Positions 34,324 through 43,185 of a stretch of DNA of 64,000 bases are shown piece by piece. Numbering within the stretch: the first letter of the stretch is position 1; every line of letters starts with the position of its first letter. The stretch covers positions 62,001 through 126,000 of the forward strand of contig NZ_BOOW01000034.1 in NCBI RefSeq assembly GCF_016863435.1. The letters are read 5' to 3'. A program made the translations under genes and the position numbers. Below the pieces are notes generated by a model. That model worked only from the letters and a program-made list of their open reading frames with translations. It made no database searches and was not told the DNA's origin. The stretch is from Sinosporangium siamense. Its GTDB lineage: Bacteria > Actinomycetota > Actinomycetes > Streptosporangiales > Streptosporangiaceae.

Positions 34324-34719
34324 ATGACGATCTTGTATGAGTGGCGCGGGAACTTCGACAACGCCGACGTCAACGTGTTGCATGCCGAAGGGTTCGATCA
34401 CAAGGTGCTGGACATCGACTGGCTGGCGCAGGTGCGTCGGCACAGTCTCGGGTGGGTCTGTGCGTGGCGTGATGGGGAGCTTGTCGGGTTCGTCAATGTG
34501 GCGTGGGACGGCGGGGTGCATGCCTTCGTCCTGGACACCGTGGTCAGGGGTGAGTTGCGTCGCGCCGGCATCGGGAAGGGGCTTGTGGCGGAGGCCGTCA
34601 AGGGCGCTCGGGCGGCGAAATGTGAGTGGTTGCACGTCGACTTTGACGATCACTTGCGGAAGTTCTACTTCGATGCCTGCGGGTTCGAGCCCACCAACGC
34701 GGGGCTCATCGCGCTCTGA
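34324..34719 (+). CDS. GNAT family N-acetyltransferase
   Basis: A 131-residue protein with the GNAT core: strand 'GELVGFVNVAWDGG', then the acetyl-CoA pyrophosphate loop 'VRGELRRAGIGKGL' (R-R-x-G-I-G) and the final strand-helix 'YFDACGFEP'. It is close in size to small housekeeping acetyltransferases. A monocistronic gene, probably leaderless (see the -10 at 34311). Acceptor substrate unknown. Confidence 0.88.
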   Translation: MTILYEWRGNFDNADVNVLHAEGFDHKVLDIDWLAQVRRHSLGWVCAWRDGELVGFVNVAWDGGVHAFVLDTVVRGELRRAGIGKGLVAEAVKGARAAKCEWLHVDFDDHLRKFYFDACGFEPTNAGLIAL

Positions 34720-34812
34720 GCTGCTAGAGCGGCACACGGTCCAGCCGCATCCGCCTGGCCTGCCAGCCACTAAGACGCGAAAAATCCATATTTACATCAA
34801 AACGCTACCCCC

Positions 34813-35487
34813 ATGTCCACCTCCGCGCGATCGCTCACCGAGCGTGTCTACACCGCCCTGCGCGGCGAGATCCTGGCCGGCCGCGTGACGCCCGGCCGCA
34901 AGCTCAAGCCCTCCGAGCTGAGTGCCGCCCACGGGGTAAGCCTCAACGTGGTGCGTGAGGCGCTGAGCCGGCTGGCCGGGGAGAGGCTTGTGCGGGCGCT
35001 GCCGCAGCAGGGGTTCGCTGTGGTTGATGTCTCGGTGGCCGATCTTGAGGATCTGACCGAGGTGCGGGCGACGATCGAGGGCAGCGCGTTACGGCGGTCC
35101 GTCGAGCGGGGGGATCTCGCCTGGGAGGCGGCGCTCGCCGCGGCACACCACCGGCTTGCGGGGACCCCGATGGGTGACCCGGAGCGGCCGGGCGCGGTGG
35201 CCGAGGAGTGGATCCGTGCGCACGACGAGTTCCACAAGGCCACCATGGCGGCCTGCGGCAGCCCGCGGATGATGGAGATCGTCGCGGGGCTCGCCGAGTC
35301 GGCCGCGATCTACCGCTACTGGTCGCGGCACTACGACGAGGGGCGGCGGGACATCGCGGGCGAGCACCGGGCGATTTTCGAGGCGGTCATGGCGCGGGAC
35401 GCCGACGCGGCGTGCCGGCTGCACCAAGAGCACATCCGGCGCACCGCCGGCATCGTCGTCGCCGGTGTCGAACGTGGGGAGGGCTGA
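34813..35487 (+). CDS. GntR family regulator (FadR/FCD type)
   Basis: A 224-residue protein with an N-terminal winged helix ('VYTALRGEILAGRVTPGRKLKPSELSAAHGVSLNVVREALSRL') and a C-terminal FCD domain. The FCD metal/ligand residues are visible in 'HDEFHKATM' and 'EHRAIFEAV'. ATG 34813 has no ribosome-binding site; an AT-rich 'CATATTTACATC' lies 13-26 bases before it, again suggesting a short or absent leader. It heads the aromatic-type operon and likely represses it, released by a carboxylate intermediate. Confidence 0.88.
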   Translation: MSTSARSLTERVYTALRGEILAGRVTPGRKLKPSELSAAHGVSLNVVREALSRLAGERLVRALPQQGFAVVDVSVADLEDLTEVRATIEGSALRRSVERGDLAWEAALAAAHHRLAGTPMGDPERPGAVAEEWIRAHDEFHKATMAACGSPRMMEIVAGLAESAAIYRYWSRHYDEGRRDIAGEHRAIFEAVMARDADAACRLHQEHIRRTAGIVVAGVERGEG

Positions 35488-35488
35488 C

Positions 35489-36346
35489 ATGCGCATCGCC
35501 AACCTGGCCGGACGGCTGACGCTGATCACAAGCGGTGGGGCGGTCGACGTCGCGCGGGCCTCGGGGGGACGGTTTTCTGCCGATCCTCAGGCCGTCTATG
35601 CGCAGTTCGACGAGTTTCGCCTGTGGGCCGAGGAGGCGGCGCTTCCACCAGGCGAGGAGTTCGACCCGGCGCTCCTTGGAGCACCGGCGCCGGCGCCGCG
35701 GCAGTTGTTCGCCGTCGGGCTCAACTATCGGGCTCACGCCGCCGAGGCCGGCTTCGCCGTACCCGACAGTCCTGCGGTCTTCACCAAGTTTGTCACCTCG
35801 ATCACCGGCCCCCACTCCAAGATCACGCTGCCCGAAGGCAACGTGGACTGGGAGGTGGAGCTGGTGGCGGTGATCGGCCGGACCGCGCATCGGGTGGCGG
35901 AGAGTACGGCGTGGGCCCACGTGGCCGGGCTCACGGTCGGCCAGGATCTGTCCGAGCGTGTGATGCAGATGGCGGGGCCGGCGCCGCAGTTCAGTCTGGC
36001 GAAGTCCTATCCGGGGTTCACCCCGATGGGGCCCTGGCTGGTCACGGTGGACGAGTTCGCCGACCCGGACGATCTTGAGCTGAGCTGTGCGGTCGACGGT
36101 GAGGTGGTGCAGCGGGGGCGCACCTCCGACCTGGTCTTCTCGGTGCCGGGTCTCGTGGCGCGGCTCTCGGCGGTGACGCCGCTGCTGCCGGGGGACGTCA
36201 TCTTTACCGGCACACCCGCAGGTGTGGGCGTGAGCCGTACTCCTCCCCGCTTTCTCCGCCCGGGAGAGGTGCTGACGAGCGCCGTCGAGGGCGTCGGGGA
36301 AATGCGTCATGTCCTCTGCGGCGGGGAACTATCCACCGATCGATAG
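35489..36346 (+). CDS. fumarylacetoacetate hydrolase (FAH) family protein
   Basis: A 285-residue FAH-fold enzyme. The lid/active-site region is 'FAVGLNYRAHAAEAGF'; the metal ligands lie in 'DWEVELVAVIG' (two Glu) and 'VGQDLSER' (Asp); 'SYPGFTPMGPWLV' and 'GDVIFTGTPAGVG' complete the fold. Family reactions include C-C hydrolysis of acylpyruvates and isomerisation/decarboxylation after ring cleavage. ATG 35489 follows the GntR stop by one base, with GGGGAGGG 5 bases before it. Probably acts on a ring-cleavage product of the flavin monooxygenase pathway. Confidence 0.9.
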   Translation: MRIANLAGRLTLITSGGAVDVARASGGRFSADPQAVYAQFDEFRLWAEEAALPPGEEFDPALLGAPAPAPRQLFAVGLNYRAHAAEAGFAVPDSPAVFTKFVTSITGPHSKITLPEGNVDWEVELVAVIGRTAHRVAESTAWAHVAGLTVGQDLSERVMQMAGPAPQFSLAKSYPGFTPMGPWLVTVDEFADPDDLELSCAVDGEVVQRGRTSDLVFSVPGLVARLSAVTPLLPGDVIFTGTPAGVGVSRTPPRFLRPGEVLTSAVEGVGEMRHVLCGGELSTDR

Positions 36347-36388
36347 ACCGATAGCACAAGAAACCGAAAAAGAACACGGAGGCGTCTC

Positions 36389-37348
36389 ATGGCGAAGGCT
36401 TTCGCCTCATCGGCCGATCTGGAAGACAAGCAGCCCACCCTGGAGATCCTCGCGGACGGCGTCTACGCGCTCACCGCCGAGGGCGACCCCAACGTGGGCG
36501 CGATCGAGGGAGAGGACTTCCTCGTCTGTTTCGAAGCGATGGCGACTCCCGTGGCGGCCCGCGAATGGCTGGCGCTGCTGCGTGAGCACACCGACAAGCC
36601 GATCCGCTATCTGGTGCTCTCGCACTATCACGCGGTCCGCGTGCTGGGTGCGAGCGCGTTCGACGCCGATGTCGTCGTCGCGCACGAACGCACCAAGGCG
36701 CTGATCACCGAACGCGGCAAGCAGGACTGGGAGTCGGAATACGGCCGCATGCCGCGCCTGTTCAAAGATCCCGGCAGCATCCCGGGCCTGACCTGGCCGA
36801 CGCTCACCTTCACCGACGGGCTGACGATCGACCTCGGCGCCGGGCGCGGCGATCTGATGCTGCGTTATCTCGGCCGCGGCCACACCGAGGGTGACATCGT
36901 GGCGTGGCTGCCGCAGCAGAAGGTGCTGTTCGCGGGTGATCTGGTCGAGGCGCAGGCCGCGCTCTACACCGGTGACTCCTACCACCGCGAGTGGGCGTCG
37001 GGCACTCTCGACGGGGTTGCCGCGCTGGAGGCCGAGGCGCTGGTGGGGGGCCGCGGCCCCGTGGTGCGGGGGCGGGACGCGGTCGGCGCCGCCATCGGGC
37101 AGACCCGTGACTTCCTGCGTGTGATGATCGCCGAGGTCACCGCCGTGCAGGAGGCCGGCGGCTCGCTCAAGGAGGCGTTCGAGCGGGTGCGCGCGGCGCT
37201 GGCGCCGCGCTACGGCATGTGGCCGATCTTCGAGCACTGCCTGCCGTTCGACGTCTCCCGGTTGTGGGACGAGCTGCTGGGGGTCGAACGCCCCCACATC
37301 TGGACGGCGGCTCGCGACCGCGAGATCTGGGATCTGCTGCAGGGCTGA
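36389..37348 (+). CDS. metallo-beta-lactamase-fold hydrolase with altered metal motif
   Basis: A 319-residue MBL-fold protein. The motif normally H-x-H-x-D-H reads H-Y-H-A-V-R, so the second-metal ligands Asp and His are missing; the later ligands are present (His in 'GRGHTEGD', Asp in 'FAGDLVE'). A long C-terminal helical part (~230-319) follows. ATG 36389 has GGAGG 7 bases away. Located between the FAH and flavin monooxygenase genes, with a 5-base gap to the latter. It may be a mono-metal esterase/lactonase or have lost hydrolytic activity; I believe related proteins share the variant motif, from memory only. Confidence 0.82.
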   Translation: MAKAFASSADLEDKQPTLEILADGVYALTAEGDPNVGAIEGEDFLVCFEAMATPVAAREWLALLREHTDKPIRYLVLSHYHAVRVLGASAFDADVVVAHERTKALITERGKQDWESEYGRMPRLFKDPGSIPGLTWPTLTFTDGLTIDLGAGRGDLMLRYLGRGHTEGDIVAWLPQQKVLFAGDLVEAQAALYTGDSYHREWASGTLDGVAALEAEALVGGRGPVVRGRDAVGAAIGQTRDFLRVMIAEVTAVQEAGGSLKEAFERVRAALAPRYGMWPIFEHCLPFDVSRLWDELLGVERPHIWTAARDREIWDLLQG

Positions 37349-37353
37349 GGACG

Positions 37354-38910
37354 ATGAGGAACGAACGGCTACCGGTGCTCGTGCTCGGCGCGGGACCGGT
37401 GGGGCAGACAGCGGCGTTGCTCCTGGCCCGGTGGGGCCTTCCCGTCGTGATGCTGGACCGGCGTCCGGCACGCGACCTGACCGGCTCCAAGGCGATCTGC
37501 CAGCAGCGCGACGTGCTCGACGTCTGGGCCGCCGTCGGCTGCGAGGCGATCGCGGCCGAGGGGCTCACCTGGACGACCTCGCGCACCTACTATCGCGACC
37601 GCGAACTGTTCTCGGCGCGTTTCGGCGACCCCGGCCGCTCGCCGCTGCCGCCGTTCGTCAACCTTTCGCAGGCACGCACAGAGGAGATCCTCGACGAGCG
37701 CATCGCCGCCACTCCCCTGATCGACACCCGGTGGGGGCACGAGGTGGTCCATCTCACCCAGGACGAGTACGGCGTAGCCGTCAAATGCGCGGACGGCACG
37801 GTCGTGCGCGGCTCGCATGCGATCGCGTGCACGGGCGCCCGCGGTGGCGCGGTGCGCGAGGCGCTGGGGCTCGGTTTCGACGGCGAGAGTTACGACGACC
37901 GGTTCCTGATCTGCGACATCCGCGCCGAGCTGCCCGGCTGGGAGAGCGAACGGCGGTTCTACTTCGATCCGGAGTGGAACCCGGGGCGTCAGGTGCTCAT
38001 GCATCCATGCCCGGGTTCGGTGTTCCGGATCGACTGGCAGGTGCCGCCGGATTTCGACCTGGAGGCCGAGGAGGCGTCCGGCATGCTCGACCGGCGCATC
38101 CGGCACATCGTGGGCGATCAGCCGTACGAGCTCGTGTGGCGTTCGGTCTACCGTTTCCACTCGCGGCTCGCCGACCGCATGAGCGTCGGCCGGGTCCTGC
38201 TCGCGGGTGACTGCGCCCATCTGGTCGCGCCGTTCGGGGCCCGGGGTCTCAACTCGGGTGTGCCGGACGCCGAGAACGCCGCATGGAAAATCGCGTTCGT
38301 ACGGCACGGCTGGGCACCCGAGGCTCTCCTCGCGACCTATCACGACGAGCGGCGGGCCGCGGCGCTGGAGAACCTGTGGGTGACGGGTGCGACGATGCGT
38401 TTCCTCGTGCCCCGCACCCCGGCCGAGCGGCGGCGCAGGCAGGCGATCCTAGAGCGCGCCGCGGTGGACCCGGAGGGGGTGACCGCGGTGGACTCGGGGC
38501 GTTTCGCCGAGCCTTTCCGCTATACGGCCTCGCCGTTGACCACGCGGGACGGTGAGTTCACCGGGCGGGCGGCGGCCCCGGGTGTCATCCTGCCCGATGT
38601 TCCAGTGTCCGTCCCGGGCAGGCCGGAGGTGTCCCGCTTACGGCACCTCACTCGCGACGGTGTCCTGGTCCTGCTCGCCGGGGGTTGCGATCGCGCAGCC
38701 GTGACCTCCGCCCTTGCCGACGCTGTCTCCGCCCCGGTCCAGGTGACGGACATCGGTGAGTCGGGCGCACTGTCAGACGCCCTCGGCACCCGTCCTCACG
38801 AGGTGTGGGTCATCCGCCCGGATGCACACATCGCGGCAATCCTGACTAACCCCACTTCTGCCGACCTGACCCGCGCCGTGCTCCGAGCCCTGGGCCACCC
38901 CACGTCATAA
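37354..38910 (+). CDS. FAD-dependent aromatic monooxygenase (group A, MhpA-like)
   Basis: A 518-residue PHBH-fold flavoprotein. N-terminal GxGxxG 'LGAGPVGQTAALLLARWG', the FAD/NADPH 'DG'-like segment around 'ACTGARGGAVREALG', and the second FAD motif 'LLAGDCAHLVAPFGARGLNSGVPDAENAAWK'-type region (G-D-x-A-H...G) are intact. The C-terminal thioredoxin-like domain (~400-518) resembles that of phenol/3-hydroxyphenylpropionate hydroxylases. ATG 37354 follows the MBL stop by 5 bases. Expected role: hydroxylation of an aromatic acid, feeding the FAH enzyme. Confidence 0.88.
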   Translation: MRNERLPVLVLGAGPVGQTAALLLARWGLPVVMLDRRPARDLTGSKAICQQRDVLDVWAAVGCEAIAAEGLTWTTSRTYYRDRELFSARFGDPGRSPLPPFVNLSQARTEEILDERIAATPLIDTRWGHEVVHLTQDEYGVAVKCADGTVVRGSHAIACTGARGGAVREALGLGFDGESYDDRFLICDIRAELPGWESERRFYFDPEWNPGRQVLMHPCPGSVFRIDWQVPPDFDLEAEEASGMLDRRIRHIVGDQPYELVWRSVYRFHSRLADRMSVGRVLLAGDCAHLVAPFGARGLNSGVPDAENAAWKIAFVRHGWAPEALLATYHDERRAAALENLWVTGATMRFLVPRTPAERRRRQAILERAAVDPEGVTAVDSGRFAEPFRYTASPLTTRDGEFTGRAAAPGVILPDVPVSVPGRPEVSRLRHLTRDGVLVLLAGGCDRAAVTSALADAVSAPVQVTDIGESGALSDALGTRPHEVWVIRPDAHIAAILTNPTSADLTRAVLRALGHPTS

Positions 38911-38936
38911 CGCGGCGGGCCGCAAGGCCCGCCGCG
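38911..38936. terminator. perfect bidirectional terminator
   Basis: CGCGGCGGGCC (38911-38921), GCAA loop, GGCCCGCCGCG (38926-38936): an 11-bp perfect stem that exactly fills the space between the two convergent stop codons (38908-38910 and 38937-38939). Confidence 0.9.
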
Positions 38937-40109
38937 TCAAGAAGCCCACGTACGGCGGAGGCCGGCGCGCAGCCGGGTGAAGGATCTCGGGGAGTCCACC
39001 CCCAGCACCGCGGTGACCAGGCCCGAGTGTTCGTACACCGCGACGAAAGGCCCGTCCGGCTCGCCCTCCACCACGGTGAACCGGTCGCCAGGTCCGGGGC
39101 GGCCCGCGAACTGGAGGCGGCTGCCGTACTGGTCGGACCAGATGTAGGGCAGCGGGTCGTGCACCGGAAGGGCGGTCGTGTCCTCGCCGCGCAGATCGGC
39201 GAGGAGCGCCCGCGCGGCCACCACCGGCATGTCGCGTGCGTTGGTCCAGTGCTCGACCCGCTTGCGGCCGGTACGGCAGGCGTAGGCGGCCACGTCCCCG
39301 GCCGCGACGACGCCGGGGACGTTCGTCCGCCCCCACTGGTCGGTGAGCACGCCGTCGGCGCAGGCGACGCCCGAGCCGGCGAGCCAGGTCAGGTCGGGGG
39401 CGGCGCCGATGCCGACCACCACGGTGTCAGCGGGCAACACGCGGCCGTCCGCGAGGACGAGACCGGTGACGCGGCGCCCCCCGGTGACGGCGTGCACGCC
39501 GGCGCCGGTGACGAGGTGCACGCCGCTATCGATGTGGCGCCGGGCCAGGAGGCGGGCGGCGGGTTCGCCGAGGGCCGCCCGCAACGGAGTGTCACCGGCT
39601 TCCACGACGGTGACGTCGTGGCCGAGGGACCGGGCGGCGGAGGCGACCTCGCAGCCGATGAATCCGCCGCCGACCACGGCGATCCGGCCGCCCCCGGCGA
39701 GGTCGTCGCGGAGCGCCGTGGCGTCGGCGAGGGTGCGCAGTGTGTGCACTCCCGACTCGGGGAGGTCGCAGGAGAGTGTGCGCGGCCGCACGCCGGTGGC
39801 TATGACGAGGCCGTCGACGTTCAGCCGGTCGCCGTCGCCCAGCCGTACCGTCCGGTTGTGCGGGTCGAAGGCGGTGACGCGGGTTCCGGTGCGCCACTCG
39901 GCGGCGAGCTCGGCCTCGCCCCGCTCGTCGAGCAGGGCGAGGTCCGCCGTCTCGCCGAGCAGCACCTGTTTCGACAGGGGCGGCCTGTCGTAGGGGCGGC
40001 CCGGTTCCTCGCCGATGAAGATGAGGCGGCCGTCGTGGCCTTCGGCCCTCAGGGTCTCGGCGGCGCGGATCCCGGCCAGGCCGGTGCCGACGACGGCTAT
40101 GACGGTCAC
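38937..40109 (-). CDS. FAD/NAD(P)H ferredoxin reductase
   Basis: A 390-residue two-dinucleotide-domain flavoprotein. FAD motif 'VVGTGLAGIRAAETLR' at the N-terminus, NAD(P) motif 'VVGGGFIGCEVASAARSLG' (~145-163) and the second FAD motif 'VPGVVAAGDVAAY' (~265). The C-terminal reductase domain is present. This is the type that passes electrons to [2Fe-2S] ferredoxins of P450s and dioxygenases. GTG 40109 overlaps the Rieske ferredoxin stop (GTGA), so the pair is made together. Confidence 0.92.
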   Translation of the reverse strand: MTVIAVVGTGLAGIRAAETLRAEGHDGRLIFIGEEPGRPYDRPPLSKQVLLGETADLALLDERGEAELAAEWRTGTRVTAFDPHNRTVRLGDGDRLNVDGLVIATGVRPRTLSCDLPESGVHTLRTLADATALRDDLAGGGRIAVVGGGFIGCEVASAARSLGHDVTVVEAGDTPLRAALGEPAARLLARRHIDSGVHLVTGAGVHAVTGGRRVTGLVLADGRVLPADTVVVGIGAAPDLTWLAGSGVACADGVLTDQWGRTNVPGVVAAGDVAAYACRTGRKRVEHWTNARDMPVVAARALLADLRGEDTTALPVHDPLPYIWSDQYGSRLQFAGRPGPGDRFTVVEGEPDGPFVAVYEHSGLVTAVLGVDSPRSFTRLRAGLRRTWAS

Positions 40110-40432
40110 GCCGTACCCTCCGCTTCGACGCAGACCATGCCGTTCACGACGACCACGTCGTAGACGCGGACGGGGCGGCGGGCCGGAGGGCAGTCGGGTG
40201 CGCCGGTGCGCAGGTCGAAGCGTGACTCGTGCAGCGGGCACTCGATCTGGTAGCCCGCAAGCCAGCCGTCGGAGAGCGAAGCGGTCTCGTGTGAGCAGGT
40301 GTCGTCGATGCAGAAGACGCGGTCGCCGATCCTGACCAGGGCGAGGGCCGCGGGCAGGCCGGGGGGTGCGACGCGGGTGACGGTGCCCGCCACCAGGTCG
40401 CCGAGGGGGCACAGTTCGATCATTCGTTTCAC
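40106..40432 (-). CDS. Rieske-type [2Fe-2S] ferredoxin
   Basis: A 108-residue single-domain Rieske protein. The cluster ligands are C-S-H ('DDTCSHETASLSDG') and C-P-L-H ('ECPLHESRFDLRTG'), the usual C-x-H...C-x2-H pattern with normal spacing. GTG 40432 overlaps the P450 stop; ATG 40423, three codons later, is the alternative. Placed between P450 and reductase genes with overlapping ends on both sides, it is the obvious electron carrier between them, although P450 partners are more often adrenodoxin-like or [3Fe-4S] ferredoxins. Confidence 0.92.
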   Translation of the reverse strand: MKRMIELCPLGDLVAGTVTRVAPPGLPAALALVRIGDRVFCIDDTCSHETASLSDGWLAGYQIECPLHESRFDLRTGAPDCPPARRPVRVYDVVVVNGMVCVEAEGTA

Positions 40433-41592
40433 ACCTGTCGCACGGCGTCGTAGCGGACCTGCAGCGCCTCGGGCCCGCGGAACATCCACCCGGTGAACTC
40501 CGGCGGCTCGGCCACCCGCAGCCCGGGGAGCCGGGTGAGGAGCAGCGGCGCGGCGACGCGCAGTTGCTCCCGGGCGAGGTAGGTGCCGAGGCAGTAGTGC
40601 GCGCCGAGGGAGAACGCGAGGTGGTCGCCGAGTCCGGGGCGGCCGGGGTCGAACGCCTCGGGGTCGCCGAACTTGCGTTCGTCGTGGTTGGCGGAGGCCG
40701 CGAGTGCGAGCAGTTTGTCGCCGGCGCGCAGGGTGACGTCGCCGGCGTGGTGGTCGACGGCGAGCTGGCGGGGTAATGCGCCGATCGGGGTGAGCCAGCG
40801 CACGGTCTCCGCGATTGCCGCGTCCAGGGCGCCCGAGTCCTCATGCACATCCCAGGCGATCTCAGGGTGCCGGAGGAGCTGCCACACCAGCGTCGTCAGC
40901 GCGTGCCAGGGTTCGTTGAAGCCGCCGCTGAGCATCAGCCGCACCTGGGTGGCGATCTCCTCGACGCTGAGGGGGGAGTTCGCCATGGCGGCGATCACGC
41001 TGCCCTCCCGTCCCCCGGTCCCGACCTCGGCGGCCACGAGTGCGCCGACCTCGGCGCGGGCCCGGTCGCAGCGCCGCCATACGGCGGGGTCGCCGGCGTG
41101 GTTGGAAAGGCCCGCGATGAAGGCGCCCGACCACTCGACGACCTGCTCGGTCGTCACCTCCGGCAGCCCGATCACCCTGGTCAGGGACCGGGCGGCGAAG
41201 GGTGCGGCGAAGTCCCGGACGAGGTCGCACCCGCCCTGCGGAGCGATGCGGGCGAGGAGTTCCCCGGCGATCCCAAGGAGTTCGGCGGACCAGCGCTGCC
41301 GTACGTTGCGCCGCTTGAGCGGGCCGTCGACCGCCGCGCGGAGCCTGCGGTGCGCGTCGCCGTCGGTGCGGATCATCACGAGCCCCATGGCCCGCTCGGC
41401 GAGCGATTCACGCTGGTGGGCGGTGAAGATCTCGGGGTGCTCGTCGACGAACACCACGTCGTCGTACCTGCTGACGAGCCAGACGCCGAGCCGCTCCGAC
41501 CAGGCCCAGGGCTCGTCGTCGCGCAGCCGCCGGTAGATCGGGAAGGGGTCGCGGTAGAGGTCGTCGCTACCGAGCCGGGTGGCGATCGCCAT
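40429..41592 (-). CDS. cytochrome P450
   Basis: A 387-residue soluble P450. The heme-binding loop is 'FSLGAHYCLGTYLA' with Cys334; the K-helix E-x-x-R is 'ETVRW'. In the I-helix the common A-G-x-(D/E)-T is replaced by G-G-F-N-E-P, lacking the usual proton-delivery Thr. ATG 41592 has AAGGACGG upstream. First gene of a P450-Rieske ferredoxin-reductase operon downstream of an amine permease; it may oxidise an imported methylated or aromatic amine. The substrate is not known. Confidence 0.92.
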   Translation of the reverse strand: MAIATRLGSDDLYRDPFPIYRRLRDDEPWAWSERLGVWLVSRYDDVVFVDEHPEIFTAHQRESLAERAMGLVMIRTDGDAHRRLRAAVDGPLKRRNVRQRWSAELLGIAGELLARIAPQGGCDLVRDFAAPFAARSLTRVIGLPEVTTEQVVEWSGAFIAGLSNHAGDPAVWRRCDRARAEVGALVAAEVGTGGREGSVIAAMANSPLSVEEIATQVRLMLSGGFNEPWHALTTLVWQLLRHPEIAWDVHEDSGALDAAIAETVRWLTPIGALPRQLAVDHHAGDVTLRAGDKLLALAASANHDERKFGDPEAFDPGRPGLGDHLAFSLGAHYCLGTYLAREQLRVAAPLLLTRLPGLRVAEPPEFTGWMFRGPEALQVRYDAVRQV

Positions 41593-41646
41593 GAAGCCGT
41601 CCTTCTGTCGGAACGTTAAATGGGGATGAGGTGTGTACGGCGAAGC

Positions 41647-43104
41647 TCACCGGCCGCCGCCCACCTCTTGGCCGACGGCGGCGGGCGGAGCGGCGTCGGC
41701 GGCCAGGAGCCGGTCGCGGATCTCGCGTCCGGCCTCCCAGTGGACGGAGGCGTCCATGCGCCGCACGACCGGCTTCGCCACCAGCACGAACACCACGGCG
41801 AGCAGCACCAGCCCGAGGTCGACGAAGGCCAGCGCGCGGAACACCGGGTCGGTCTGGGAGGCGACGCTGGAGTAGAGCGAGTAGCCGAGTACGGCACAGG
41901 CCAGCACGCCGACGCCTGCCTTCGCGGGGCTGCCGAGCCGGGCGAACCAGCGCACGCTGAGCAAGCTGATGCACAGGTAGATGGCGGTGATGAGCAGCGC
42001 GGCGGCGGTGGCGACGTACTGGAACGCCATGTACGCCTCCGTCCAGAAGAACCCGGCGCTGAGCACCAGGATGGGCACGGCGCACAGGGCGACCAGCCGG
42101 ACGGGGATACGCTCAGGTTCGCTCAAAGACCCGCCTCCGGAGCGGGCCGCGTCGCGCCGCATCGCGAACAGCGTGCGCACCGCGCCGTTGGAGGCCGCGG
42201 TGATGGTGGACAGGCCGGCCAGGAGCACTACGACCGTCATGACGAACGCGACGGTGGAGCCGAAGTGCTGCTCGGCGAGTTCGAAGAGCGGCGCCGGGGA
42301 GGCCGCGAGCGTGTCGAGGTCGGGGAAGCCGACGTTGATGAACCACGAGGCGAATACGTAGAGGCCGCCGCTAAGCAGGAGCGTCGTCCACATGCCCGCG
42401 GGGACGGTGCGCCCGGGGCTGTCGGTCTCCTCGCTGAGCGAGGCGCCGGACTCGAACCCGCCGAAGGTGCCGAGGGCCAGCGCCATGCCGAGGAACAGCT
42501 TCCCGGGTGTCACCCCGTCGAGGGAGAAGGCGGCGAGGCTCAGGTTGCTTCCGCCGTACCCGCCTTTGACGAGCACGGTGACGCCGATGAGCACCAGGGA
42601 CAGCACCCCGAGCACCTCCAGCGCCACCTGGAAGCGGGTGGAGAACTCGATGCCGCGCGCCACCACATAGACGCACAGCACCCACAGCGCCACCGCGACG
42701 AGCACCCAGGGGATCTCGGGTCCGGAGACGTATCCCATGGCGACGCCGAAGTAGTTGGCCTCGTTGGAGAGCACGCACGCGGCGAAGCCGAGATAGGTGA
42801 GCAGGTAGGTCCAGCCGACGACCACGGCGACGCGCATGCCGCTCAGCACGCCGGCGTAGTAGTAGGCCGCGCCCGCAGAGGAGAAGTGCTTCGCCAGCGA
42901 GGCGAAGATGTAGACGACCAGGCCGCCGGCGAGCACGCCGAGCAGGAACGAGGTGGCTCCGGCGGTGCCGGTCACCGCGACCATGACGGCGGGGAGTACG
43001 GCGGTGCCGGACGAGGGGCCCGACACCGACAGGGGCTGGGCGACGTTGCGGAAGAAGCCGATCTTGGTGGGTCGTGGCCGGGCAGGGCCGGTGGGAGTGG
43101 CCAT
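41647..43104 (-). CDS. APC superfamily amino acid/amine permease
   Basis: A 485-residue membrane protein with about 12 hydrophobic segments and the APC N-terminal hallmark ('SVSGPSSGTAVLPAVMVAVTGTAG'); the 'GTFGGFESGASLSEETDSPGRTVP' segment (FE-x-x-A-x-x-x-E-E) after helix 5-6 is diagnostic of the amino-acid/polyamine permeases. ATG 43104 has GGAGG at good distance. It stands between the aldehyde dehydrogenase and the P450 operon on the same strand and probably imports the compound these enzymes degrade. Confidence 0.9.
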   Translation of the reverse strand: MATPTGPARPRPTKIGFFRNVAQPLSVSGPSSGTAVLPAVMVAVTGTAGATSFLLGVLAGGLVVYIFASLAKHFSSAGAAYYYAGVLSGMRVAVVVGWTYLLTYLGFAACVLSNEANYFGVAMGYVSGPEIPWVLVAVALWVLCVYVVARGIEFSTRFQVALEVLGVLSLVLIGVTVLVKGGYGGSNLSLAAFSLDGVTPGKLFLGMALALGTFGGFESGASLSEETDSPGRTVPAGMWTTLLLSGGLYVFASWFINVGFPDLDTLAASPAPLFELAEQHFGSTVAFVMTVVVLLAGLSTITAASNGAVRTLFAMRRDAARSGGGSLSEPERIPVRLVALCAVPILVLSAGFFWTEAYMAFQYVATAAALLITAIYLCISLLSVRWFARLGSPAKAGVGVLACAVLGYSLYSSVASQTDPVFRALAFVDLGLVLLAVVFVLVAKPVVRRMDASVHWEAGREIRDRLLAADAAPPAAVGQEVGGGR

Positions 43105-43185
43105 GGTGGTGCCTCCAGGGGGGTGCAACAAGGTGCCGGGCGGGGCGTTCGTGTCCGGCGCCTGCCGTGCCGCGGCTGCCGGAGG

